Origin: Gammaproteobacteria bacterium | Lineage (GTDB): Bacteria; Pseudomonadota; Gammaproteobacteria; Pseudomonadales; Pseudohongiellaceae | Length of the DNA stretch: 64,000 bases | NCBI GenBank assembly: GCA_012960305.1 | Contig: DUBM01000011.1 | Span: forward strand, 496,001-560,000 | Direction of reading: 5' to 3' | In this document: positions 1 through 8,215 of the stretch, one piece after another | How positions within the stretch are numbered: the first letter of the stretch is position 1 | How the letters are laid out: the number at the start of each line of letters is the position of its first letter | Made by a program: the position numbers and the translations under genes | Notes under the pieces: generated by a model | Told to the model about the DNA's origin: nothing | The model's database searches: none | Seen by the model: the letters and a program-made list of their open reading frames with translations, nothing else

Positions 1-2
1 AA

Positions 3-2249
3 CGTCGCCACCGCTCGTCATTAGTCTCTATAGGAGGTAGCGGTACTCAGAATTCAGATATCGCCACTATTCCGGCTGCTGCGATACAAAATCTCGAAGT
101 GCTAAGGGACGGTGCATCAGCACAATATGGTTCTGACGCCATAGCAGGTGTAATTAACTTCATCCTTAAGGAAAATAATTCGGGCGGAAGCCTCTCGGTA
201 AATCGCGGTGCGTATGAAGCAGGTGACGGAGAAAAAACCACCATTAACGGTAACATTGGATTGCCTCTAGGTGATGACGGTTTCCTAAGTATCTCAGCCG
301 AGATTTATGAGGCAGCGGCTACAAGCCGCGGAGTAGAATATTGTAATTCTTGGTTCTGCGCAGACCCCGCTGAAGCTGGTTACAACTCAAGCGCTGGGTA
401 TACTGCATTTACCGAAAGTCCTAGCTATATCGCCGGCAAAAGTGCTGCAAATACAGGCTATGGCGACATGGTCCAGCCTTGGGGTGAGCCCGATGCTGAG
501 TCGGCTACTTTATTCTTCAATGCCGGTCTTCAACTTGATGACGATACTGAAGCCTATGCATTCGGAAATTACCGCGAAAGCGAATCAGATGGCAGCTTCT
601 TCTATCGTTACCCTAGAAATGGCACGATTGAACAACTCCGGGAAAGGGATGGAGGCATATACGATCCCCTAGAGAAATACCCTGGTGGTTTTACCCCAAG
701 ATTCTTTGGTGAGATAAAAGACATGTCAATCGTAGCCGGAATTCGTGGTGAGTTAGATAGTGGCCTCACTTACGATTTCAGTGGACGCCGCGGTGAAAGT
801 GAAATCAAATACACCTTGTCAAACACTATAAACCCTTCTATGGGCCGTGCTTCAAAGAAATCTTTCCGACCTGGAGATCTGGTTAATGAGGAAACTCAAT
901 TCCAGGTCGATTTCACGAAAGAATTCGATATGGGCTTTTCTACCCCAGTCTTGTTGGCTTTTGGTGGCAGCTACATGGACGAGTCTTATGAGGTAGTCGA
1001 AGGTGAGCCAGACTCATACAAAGCCGGACCACATTCCATCCAAGATCCATTTGGATTCTGTGATGATAATGGCGCATCCACTGCTGCAGGAGCGGCAGTG
1101 ATCTCCGGGGGTTCAACTCTGAACTGTGCTAACTCTTCTGATCCGGTTTACCAGGTGGTTGGAGTAGGCTCAAACGGATTTCCGGGCTACTCGCCCCAGT
1201 TCTCTGCTTTATACGAGCGAAGCTCCGTTGCCCTATATGGAGACATAAGTGCTGACCTTTCCGACAGATTGTTCTTGCAGGCTGCGGCGCGCTACGAAGA
1301 CTACGATGACTTCGACTCGCAAATCACGGCCAAGATTGCCGGTAGATTGGAGTTAACCGATAACCTGGCCCTACGAGGATCTTTTGGTACAGCATTCCGT
1401 GCTCCGACACCTGGACAGCAAGGTACGACCAACGTATCCACTCGATTGCCGAACGGATTTCCTGTCGCAACAGGTCTGTTCCCAGCCGGTGGCCCTGTTG
1501 CTGGAGCCTTGGGCGCAGTACCACTAAAGCCTGAAAAGTCTAGAAACGCGACTTTGGGACTCATTGCTAATTTCGGCGATTTGGATTTGACCCTGGATTT
1601 TTATCAAATAGATATTGAGGATAGAACTCAAGCAGTCTCAACCAGAGATGTGTCTACTGACCCAACTTCGGGTGAAGCCTATCAGAACTATTTGAAGCTG
1701 GATGCAGCCGGAGTACCAGGCGCCAACTCCATCGGTGGTGTGTTCTACTTTGCAAATGGTTTCGATACTACTACTTCGGGTGCGGACCTAGTAGCAACTT
1801 ACCCACTTACCGCTACGACAAACCTGTCAGCTGCGGTGTCCTACAACGATACTGAGTTCGATAGTGATCCGAGCGCATTTCTTAATGTTGAGGACATGTT
1901 TGATTTCGAGAACTTTTTGTCAGACTGGCGTGGTATCTACACCATCACTCAGGACATCGGCGATCTGCGTCTTCTAGTCCGAGCTAGTTACTATGGCGAG
2001 TATGCGAACTCGAATAGAAATCCTTGGCCTAATATTCAGAACTACGATTCAACGTGGTTTGTAGACGTCGAAGGCTCCTATAGAATCAACGATTCGTTGA
2101 CTCTAACAGCTGGTGGTCGTAACGTCGGTGACACGTACCCTGAGAAGGATATGATCGGTGACTACTGCTGTGGCAGACAGTACTCTTCTGGTTCCTATGT
2201 GGACTGGCAAGGTGCTTACTACTATGGCCGTATAAACTTTAGTTTTTAA
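3..2249 (+). CDS. TonB-dependent receptor, 5' end cut by window
   Basis: Outer-membrane beta-barrel receptor for energised uptake of an unknown ligand. The frame is already open at base 3, so the signal peptide, TonB box and first part of the plug lie outside the window; 748 residues remain. They begin in the plug (RRHRSSLVSIGGSG), followed by the typical plug stretch VLRDGASAQYGSDAIAGV near residue 35. A long barrel follows with many aromatic, alternating strands, and the protein ends in RINFSF, with the terminal Phe expected of an outer-membrane protein. An ATG at 99 lies inside the plug and is not the real start. A rho-independent terminator follows the stop. The substrate cannot be read from the sequence. 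The gene downstream is an oxidoreductase, but the terminator separates the two. Confidence 0.95.
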   Translation, partial: RRHRSSLVSIGGSGTQNSDIATIPAAAIQNLEVLRDGASAQYGSDAIAGVINFILKENNSGGSLSVNRGAYEAGDGEKTTINGNIGLPLGDDGFLSISAEIYEAAATSRGVEYCNSWFCADPAEAGYNSSAGYTAFTESPSYIAGKSAANTGYGDMVQPWGEPDAESATLFFNAGLQLDDDTEAYAFGNYRESESDGSFFYRYPRNGTIEQLRERDGGIYDPLEKYPGGFTPRFFGEIKDMSIVAGIRGELDSGLTYDFSGRRGESEIKYTLSNTINPSMGRASKKSFRPGDLVNEETQFQVDFTKEFDMGFSTPVLLAFGGSYMDESYEVVEGEPDSYKAGPHSIQDPFGFCDDNGASTAAGAAVISGGSTLNCANSSDPVYQVVGVGSNGFPGYSPQFSALYERSSVALYGDISADLSDRLFLQAAARYEDYDDFDSQITAKIAGRLELTDNLALRGSFGTAFRAPTPGQQGTTNVSTRLPNGFPVATGLFPAGGPVAGALGAVPLKPEKSRNATLGLIANFGDLDLTLDFYQIDIEDRTQAVSTRDVSTDPTSGEAYQNYLKLDAAGVPGANSIGGVFYFANGFDTTTSGADLVATYPLTATTNLSAAVSYNDTEFDSDPSAFLNVEDMFDFENFLSDWRGIYTITQDIGDLRLLVRASYYGEYANSNRNPWPNIQNYDSTWFVDVEGSYRINDSLTLTAGGRNVGDTYPEKDMIGDYCCGRQYSSGSYVDWQGAYYYGRINFSF

Positions 2250-2293
2250 TTCGGAAGTAAACAGTACTCATTTCTGAATTAGAAATAAGGAAT

Positions 2294-2328
2294 AAAAAAG
2301 GGCGATAGAAATTATCGCTCTTTTTTTT
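2294..2328 (+). terminator. Rho-independent terminator after TonB receptor
   Basis: An 8-bp stem, GGGCGATA (2300-2307) with TATCGCTC (2313-2320), encloses a 5-base GAAAT loop. One G-T wobble is present. Eight T follow directly. It sits 50 bases after the receptor stop. Confidence 0.9.
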
Positions 2329-2430
2329 GGACTCAATTTTTACCCTGTTCACCATCGCCTTCGTGGACATCCTGCTCATTGCGCACTATCCTAAAGATAA
2401 TTAATAAACAAAATAAAAAGGGTTGTGACC

Positions 2431-4839
2431 ATGGCATATACACTAATTGGAAAGGATTTCACTCCGCCAGATGTGCACGGCAAAGTTACCGGCAAGGCAA
2501 AGTTTGCAGAAGATTTCAGCGTTGAAGGCATGCTCTATGCACGGCTATTAACCAGCCCGGTACCGCACGCCCGCATTCACCGTATCGACGTTTCTGAAGC
2601 TTTAAAAATGGAAGGCGTTGTCGCTGCGCTTACCGCCGACGATGTGCCGACCTTACCCGGTCTTGAGAATCCTATTTTAACCAATGAACCTGCCTACGTT
2701 GGCGATCCAATCTTAGCAGTTGCGGCAGTCGATGAGAAAACTGCCGAGAACGCAATAGAAGCGATAAAGTTCGAGTTCGAACCACTTCCTTTCACCATAG
2801 ACCCCCTAACCAGCCTAAGACCCGGTGGGCCCAGTGCGCGAACACAGGGCAATATTGGAAACTCCTCTCTGCGCGAAGATCCGCGCACTATCAAGTGGAG
2901 TGAAGAAGATTTTGCTGCCGCTGGCGAATCGTCTCTCCCTCTCGGAGAAGCGGCACGGGAATGGGAGGTCGGAGATCTTGAAGCTGGCTTTGCCGAAGCG
3001 GACTATGTCCTAGATGAAAGTTTTGTTACCGCCAGCCACTCTCATTTGTCCATGGAACCAAGGTCCGTAATGTCTTATTGGGAAAATGGAAAATGTCATG
3101 TCTATGGCTCAAGCCAAAGCCAGAGTTTTCCAGTTCCAGGACTAGCAGCTTATATTGGAATTGATCCTGAAGATTTAGTCTTTATCGCTGAATTTTGTGG
3201 CGGTGGCTTCGGATCCAAGGGCGGGCCATACCCAGCGATGTCGATTCCTGCTCATATGGCGCGCCTTACTGGTCGCCCGGTTATGCTTCGTATTAGTCGT
3301 GAAGAGGAGTACTACATTGGCTCAGCTCGCCACGGTTTTCAGGGGCGAGTGAAAATGGGTTTTCGTAAAGACGGCCGAATAACAGCAGTTGATCTTTACG
3401 TGGTGCAAGACAATGGAGCCAACGCAGGTTTCTCGGACTGGCTTTCAGCCGGCGATGCGGTCTCTTTAGTTTACACACCAAAGGCTATGAGATTTAGAGG
3501 CCTGCCAGTTTTTACCAATACCCCACTAAAAGGCCCACAACGGGGCCCCGGTCAGAATCAAATCCATGCAGCTATCGAACCTCTCCTTGATAAAGCTGCT
3601 AAGGCCTTGGGCGTAGATCGCCTGACAATTAGAAATATCAATGCACCCGAAAGCGACGATCGCTATGGCAGTAGACAGGGGTCTGTTACTAGCGCTCACC
3701 TACCTGAGGCACTGACTAAAGGTGCCGAAAAATTTGGCTGGACTGAGAAAAGCGCACGCAGTGGTCAGCGCCGTGGCAACAAAGTTATCGGTGTTGGTGT
3801 TGGTCAGGCCTATCATTCAGCAGGAAGTAACGGCTTTGATGGCTTAGTTCGCATTTCACCGGAAGGAAAATTACATATACACACAGGGGTTGGAAATCTC
3901 GGCACCTATTCTCATACCGCCACTTCTCGAGTCGCAGCTGAAGTATTGCAATGCAATTGGGACAACTGCATCGTTGAGCGTGGTGATAGCCGCAAACATT
4001 TGCCATGGAACCTCGGGCAATTTGGCAGTAACACTTCTTTTACGATGACGCGAACCAACTATGTCGCCGCTATTGATGCCTTAGAAAAACTATTAGAAAT
4101 TGCAGCTATCGATTTGGGCGGCTCGCCAGGTGATTATGAAATTGGTAACGAAAGAGTATTTCTTAAATCAGACCCAACTCGCTTTATCACTTATGCCATG
4201 GCGGCAAGTCGCGCAATTGAATTAGGAGGAAAATACAGCGGTCAGATAGCGCCGGAAGATATAAATTCCATGACGCGTAATTCAGTCGCGGGATTAGCAG
4301 GTACCGGCTTAATAGGGGTTGCTAAAGACAACTTGGAAAAAGAAGGAACCGTTCCTGCTCTTGCGGCAGGGTTTGTACAAATCGAATTAGATTTAGAAAC
4401 CGGGAAATACGATATCCTCGACTACGTAGGCGTCGCTGACTGTGGCACGGTGCTGCACCCACTTGGCCTTGGAAATCAAATTAAGAGTGCTGCGTTCATG
4501 GGTTTTGGTATGGCTGGATTCGAACGTCACGCCTACGATCCACAGAACGGCTTGCCAGCTAACTCGAGTCTGTATCAAGCTAAACCACCGAGTTATCTCG
4601 ATGCTGCTACTGCTATGAGCTGGGCCGCCATCGACAAGGCAGATCCACAAAACCCGGTTGGCGCTAAGGGTATTGGTGAACCTATTCAGGGTTGTGCGGC
4701 AGCGGCATTGATTTGCGCTATTTCTGATGCGTTGAATGGTCATCAATTCAATCGCGTACCAATAACTCCAGATATGATCGTTAACGCTAGTAGCGGCCGA
4801 GCGCAGTCGCATAAGCCTTTGCAGACTAATACAGTTTAG
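2431..4839 (+). CDS. Xanthine dehydrogenase family molybdopterin-binding subunit
   Basis: Large catalytic subunit of the xanthine oxidase / aldehyde oxidase / CO dehydrogenase family, which hydroxylates aldehydes or N-heterocycles at a molybdenum cofactor. The protein has about 802 residues. An N-terminal aldehyde-oxidase hammerhead-like domain covers roughly residues 10-125. Molybdopterin-binding motifs are GGGFGSKGG (about 257-265), RGPGQNQ (about 371-377) and GIGEP near 747, where the family carries its active-site glutamate. The ATG at 2431 is preferred over the GTG at 2425 because AAAAGGG lies about 8 bases upstream of it. No signal peptide is seen. The FAD and 2Fe-2S partner subunits are absent from both sides, so either they are encoded elsewhere or it uses partners from another operon. 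The substrate is unknown. Confidence 0.92.
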   Translation: MAYTLIGKDFTPPDVHGKVTGKAKFAEDFSVEGMLYARLLTSPVPHARIHRIDVSEALKMEGVVAALTADDVPTLPGLENPILTNEPAYVGDPILAVAAVDEKTAENAIEAIKFEFEPLPFTIDPLTSLRPGGPSARTQGNIGNSSLREDPRTIKWSEEDFAAAGESSLPLGEAAREWEVGDLEAGFAEADYVLDESFVTASHSHLSMEPRSVMSYWENGKCHVYGSSQSQSFPVPGLAAYIGIDPEDLVFIAEFCGGGFGSKGGPYPAMSIPAHMARLTGRPVMLRISREEEYYIGSARHGFQGRVKMGFRKDGRITAVDLYVVQDNGANAGFSDWLSAGDAVSLVYTPKAMRFRGLPVFTNTPLKGPQRGPGQNQIHAAIEPLLDKAAKALGVDRLTIRNINAPESDDRYGSRQGSVTSAHLPEALTKGAEKFGWTEKSARSGQRRGNKVIGVGVGQAYHSAGSNGFDGLVRISPEGKLHIHTGVGNLGTYSHTATSRVAAEVLQCNWDNCIVERGDSRKHLPWNLGQFGSNTSFTMTRTNYVAAIDALEKLLEIAAIDLGGSPGDYEIGNERVFLKSDPTRFITYAMAASRAIELGGKYSGQIAPEDINSMTRNSVAGLAGTGLIGVAKDNLEKEGTVPALAAGFVQIELDLETGKYDILDYVGVADCGTVLHPLGLGNQIKSAAFMGFGMAGFERHAYDPQNGLPANSSLYQAKPPSYLDAATAMSWAAIDKADPQNPVGAKGIGEPIQGCAAAALICAISDALNGHQFNRVPITPDMIVNASSGRAQSHKPLQTNTV

Positions 4840-5174
4840 CGCACGGAGCCCTAGTCAGTTTCGGGTGATTAGAAATTGGACTATTACGTTGAAGTAAATC
4901 CCTTACTGACAATCACCGAATAACAGTTAAAAGCTGCAGCATTTCGTTTCGGAATCCTGGCTGAAAAGAATATCGACGAAAATTTCTAGCTTGTCTGTGT
5001 ACTCTAGTTAAAGAAGTCCACGTTCTCCGCGTTAAATGGAAACAACTGAGTAATACCACTCTGATCAACCCCGCCCATCTTGTGCATTACCTGCTTGGCT
5101 ACAAGCATTTCTTGGAGATAAAAATAATGTAATATTTTTATCACTGTTCTTGTCTCACAGGGTTTGTTGTTGAA
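4840..5174. other. Intergenic region between convergent genes
   Basis: 335 bases separate the molybdopterin subunit (+) from the cytochrome-like gene (-). No clear terminator is seen. The only coding-like content is a short minus-strand frame at 5004-5144, listed separately. Confidence 0.6.
5004..5144 (-). CDS. Possible 46-residue ORF or 3' gene remnant
   Basis: A short minus-strand frame starts with GTG at 5144 and stops with TAG at 5004-5006. Its later part (AKQVMHKMGGVDQSGITQLF, then PFNAENVDFFN) has natural-looking amino acid composition and low codon bias against coding. The start has no good ribosome binding site. It lies 30 bases downstream of the cytochrome-like gene on the same strand. 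No family is recognised. It may be the surviving 3' end of a decayed gene, or chance. Confidence 0.25.
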   Translation of the reverse strand: MIKILHYFYLQEMLVAKQVMHKMGGVDQSGITQLFPFNAENVDFFN

Positions 5175-6092
5175 TTACTCAGCGGCTACCGCGTTGATAA
5201 ATTCTTGCAGATGAGTCAGTTCAGTGCTTGGGTTAGCCAATTGCACACCACCGCCATGGGAAGCCTGGCCCTGCGGTTTAGCAAGCAACAGACCCGCTCC
5301 GTTCTGAACGTTTTTAACATAGTTAACCAGTGTGTTGTAATTCGTAGTTTGAAATTCTGGCGCCTGAGTAGTTGCATAGATAAGAGAGCTGTTCGAAGCC
5401 GACCCTCCTGAAACATGACATACAACGCAGCGAGATTGGATAATTGGCTGAGATATGTTGCTGGTGAAAAGAGTTAAGCTGGCAGACTCGACAACTTCTT
5501 TCTCGATAGCCACAATCAAAGGAGTACCGCTGTAATAAATTTCACCCAGCGTAGCCACAGAGTCGTAGGCTAGAAATATATTTAATGCAACCCCAGAAAC
5601 ACCAGCAGGCCCGAACGCGACATTCTCGATAATTGTTAATGGTTCGTTGGCTTGTAACGTTTTTTCTGGGCTAGCGGCAAGCAAATTTCCCAGCGTTAAA
5701 TCCCATATATGATAGACCCCATTTTCATCGCGCACGAAATAGTCTTCACCTAATAAAATTATAATATAGAGATTGCCCATAGTATTAAGGTGAGCCTCTT
5801 CAACTTGAATCTCTGCAAAAATACTAATCGGCAGATCGAAGGCGAAGCTGTTTGCGTAACTAGACCCTTGGTCGGCGGTGGCTCCACCAAAAAACTTTGC
5901 TGTGGTTGGAATACCACTTACCGAAGCCGGCATTTCCAACTCAGGTAATTGACCAACGGTATTAGCTGAAAATAAAATCAGTAAAAAAAATACAGTTAGA
6001 ACCTTCAATGAACGCACTGATTTGTATCTAAACATTGCATCGCTCGCTTTGCTGTCTGTAGTTAGAAGCTTAGCTAGGCTTCTCCGGAGCAT
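5175..6092 (-). CDS. Secreted protein with one c-type heme motif
   Basis: Exported protein of unknown function with a single CVVCH heme-binding motif (C-x2-C-H) in its last third, followed by a glycine/serine-rich stretch and a short helical C-terminus. The rest (PASVSGIPTTAKFFGG onward) resembles no enzyme I know and looks beta-rich. The hydrophobic core VLTVFFLLILFSANTVG is a signal peptide. The start is uncertain. An ATG at 6092 has AAGG about 9 bases upstream. An ATG at 6035 (MFRYKSVRS) gives a more normal signal peptide length. A GTG at 6125 is possible but poorly supported. The single heme suggests periplasmic electron transfer, possibly with the PQQ dehydrogenase upstream on the same strand, but nothing ties them directly. 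Confidence 0.75.
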   Translation of the reverse strand: MLRRSLAKLLTTDSKASDAMFRYKSVRSLKVLTVFFLLILFSANTVGQLPELEMPASVSGIPTTAKFFGGATADQGSSYANSFAFDLPISIFAEIQVEEAHLNTMGNLYIIILLGEDYFVRDENGVYHIWDLTLGNLLAASPEKTLQANEPLTIIENVAFGPAGVSGVALNIFLAYDSVATLGEIYYSGTPLIVAIEKEVVESASLTLFTSNISQPIIQSRCVVCHVSGGSASNSSLIYATTQAPEFQTTNYNTLVNYVKNVQNGAGLLLAKPQGQASHGGGVQLANPSTELTHLQEFINAVAAE

Positions 6093-6297
6093 AATTGACC
6101 TTCGCTTTGATTGCCTCAAAAACACACAAAGACGTGTTTATCGAATAAAACGTTCCCAACTGGACTTTGGTTTACTTGCGACTAACTTTTAATAAGCACT
6201 TCATGGGGAAGACTATTGATGTAACACTCTTGTTTTCGACAAAGTGGTTATAAAGAGTGGTTGCGTAAGGTTAACTACTAAGCGTCACGCTATCGCG

Positions 6298-7716
6298 TCA
6301 AACCAGACCATATCCTACTCGATAAACCTTGTCTAGATGAGCGTTAGCTTCCGTATCGTTCGTGAATCTTCGATTCGCACCATCGTATTCCAAGACGGTA
6401 TGTTCACTGGCTCGTAAAACTGCAATATTGCCCAGCAACATGGTTTCCGTTAGTTGGCCCGCATAATCAAAGTTTGAAGTAGTCATTTTGCTGCGGTCTT
6501 TGATGGCATCGATCCACTCTTGATAAATACCCGGAGACCTAGCCATTGTCTTGGCAGGCTTTTGATATTCCAAATGATTAATTTCTGGAATGAGACGTGG
6601 TTCACGTCCGTAGACGCCATGCATGAGAGTATTCTTATCCCCTACTATTAATGCGCCACCATCATTATCTCCCATCTGGCGACCATTCTCCAAAAACTCT
6701 GGTCGTTCGGGTAGCAAGCCACCATCATACCAGGTCATTTTTACTGCCGCTCTATTAGCTATGGCGGGGAATTCGAAATGAATCTTTGATGCTATGGGAA
6801 AGGTTTCAAAATCTCCTCCCCATCTGGTTGAACTGGCAGAAACTTTTTCGGGCAAACCCAAACCCAACGCCCAATAGGGGTGATCGATGATATGCGCACC
6901 CATATCGCCAACAACACCGGTCCCAAAATCCAGCCAGCCGCGCCAGTTAAAATCATGATAGCGGTCTTTCAAATAAGGTCGATGAGGCGCGGCACCTAAC
7001 CACAGATCCCAATCCAAACTCGCAGGTACTACGTCAGAGCCCTCTGGTCGAGCTATACCCTGTGGCCATACTGGACGATTAGTCCAACAATGAACTTCTG
7101 ATACTGTACCTAATGCTCCGTCAGCAACCAGTTCATTTATCAGTCGCGCCCCTTCTTCTGCATGACCTTGGTTACCCATCTGGCTAACTATATTTGTTTC
7201 TCTGGAACGACGAGCTAAAAACCTCGCTTCTTCCACGGTATGACATAACGGCTTCTGGACAAACAGGTGTTTTCCTAAATCCATTGCGCGCGCGGCAATT
7301 GGAGCGTGCATATGATCCGGAGTACTAATGAGCACAGCATCTATCTCGGGTTCGTTTTCCAACATTTCACGATAGTCTCGATAACGCTTAGCTTTTTCTC
7401 TAAAAGGTGCAGTCCAATCTCGATTCAGCATATCGGCCATCTTAGTGTCATCGATGTCACACAACGCATAAATGTTTTCATGCATCGTGGATTGAATGTC
7501 AGTTCGACCTTTGCCATTAACTCCTACTGCGGCAATATTAATCTTATCACTTGGTGCGATATAGGCAGGACCGCCTAATACATGTCGAGGAACTATCATA
7601 AAGGCTGAGGCGGCAGCTGCTGTTTTTAGAAAATTCCTCCGGCCTGAATCTGTGTGTGAACCAAAGACTGAATCATTATTTTTGGAAGCTTTGGGTGTTG
7701 CAACTTTTGTATCCAT
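6298..7716 (-). CDS. Gfo/Idh/MocA family oxidoreductase, Tat-exported
   Basis: NAD(P)-dependent oxidoreductase of the Gfo/Idh/MocA family, acting on sugars or cyclitols, 472 residues. A twin-arginine signal (RRNFLK, residues 26-31) is followed by a hydrophobic alanine-rich stretch, so the protein is folded with its cofactor before export, as in glucose-fructose oxidoreductase. The Rossmann fold begins INIAAVGVNGKG (about 59-70). QKPLCHT (154-160) is the equivalent of the family's EKP motif, with Lys155. The C-terminal half carries the alpha/beta substrate domain typical of the larger secreted members. GGGAG lies 9 bases before the ATG. The thioesterase gene lies 65 bases upstream on the same strand, so it may be the last gene of that operon. 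The substrate is unknown. Confidence 0.9.
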   Translation of the reverse strand: MDTKVATPKASKNNDSVFGSHTDSGRRNFLKTAAAASAFMIVPRHVLGGPAYIAPSDKINIAAVGVNGKGRTDIQSTMHENIYALCDIDDTKMADMLNRDWTAPFREKAKRYRDYREMLENEPEIDAVLISTPDHMHAPIAARAMDLGKHLFVQKPLCHTVEEARFLARRSRETNIVSQMGNQGHAEEGARLINELVADGALGTVSEVHCWTNRPVWPQGIARPEGSDVVPASLDWDLWLGAAPHRPYLKDRYHDFNWRGWLDFGTGVVGDMGAHIIDHPYWALGLGLPEKVSASSTRWGGDFETFPIASKIHFEFPAIANRAAVKMTWYDGGLLPERPEFLENGRQMGDNDGGALIVGDKNTLMHGVYGREPRLIPEINHLEYQKPAKTMARSPGIYQEWIDAIKDRSKMTTSNFDYAGQLTETMLLGNIAVLRASEHTVLEYDGANRRFTNDTEANAHLDKVYRVGYGLV

Positions 7717-7781
7717 TTTTTCGGACTCCCGAAGACTGACTATTTTTATTGACTAAATTCTATTGACTAACTGCTCAAATG

Positions 7782-8183
7782 TCATTTTCGTTTAAATACC
7801 TCAACTATCATAAAAGTAGCATTAGTCTTGGCAACTAACTTGGCTTCACAGTAAATCACTATTTCAGTGCGAAAGAGTTTTTTACCGGCGTGTATTACTT
7901 CGGCGACCGCTTGCAAGCTGCCGCCCTTGGGCGGTCGAATAAAGGAAATATTCATATCGGTAGTCGCAGAGAACATCCCATCTGGCCTGATTGTTCTCAC
8001 TGCTACACCAGCGGCAGTGTCAGCTAATGATGTGAGCAAGCCGCCATGAACTCGACCGCCATTATTTAAATGGAAGGGCTTAATTTCAACACTGCACTTG
8101 GCAATGCCATCTTTATATTCATCAATGCTAATTCCCAAATAGTCACCATAAGGACTCATTGGTGGTTTTTCCATTTCTGACAT
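7782..8183 (-). CDS. PaaI-family hotdog thioesterase
   Basis: Acyl-CoA thioesterase-like protein of 133 residues with a single hotdog domain. The signature NNGGRVHGGLLTSLADTAAG contains the HGG turn and an Asp in the following helix that serve catalysis in PaaI and related enzymes. No signal peptide is present, so it is cytoplasmic. It starts 32 bases after the M42-like peptidase gene on the same strand and is probably co-transcribed with it. Its acyl-CoA substrate is unknown; phenylacetyl-CoA-type aromatic thioesters are typical of the family. No other phenylacetate genes are nearby. Confidence 0.88.
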   Translation of the reverse strand: MSEMEKPPMSPYGDYLGISIDEYKDGIAKCSVEIKPFHLNNGGRVHGGLLTSLADTAAGVAVRTIRPDGMFSATTDMNISFIRPPKGGSLQAVAEVIHAGKKLFRTEIVIYCEAKLVAKTNATFMIVEVFKRK

Positions 8184-8215
8184 ATTTCGATTCTAGTCCT
8201 TCGCATCTGTGACTG

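Noticed and set aside
4393-4812. 139-residue antisense ORF
   Set aside because: It lies fully inside the molybdopterin subunit gene on the other strand and resembles no family.
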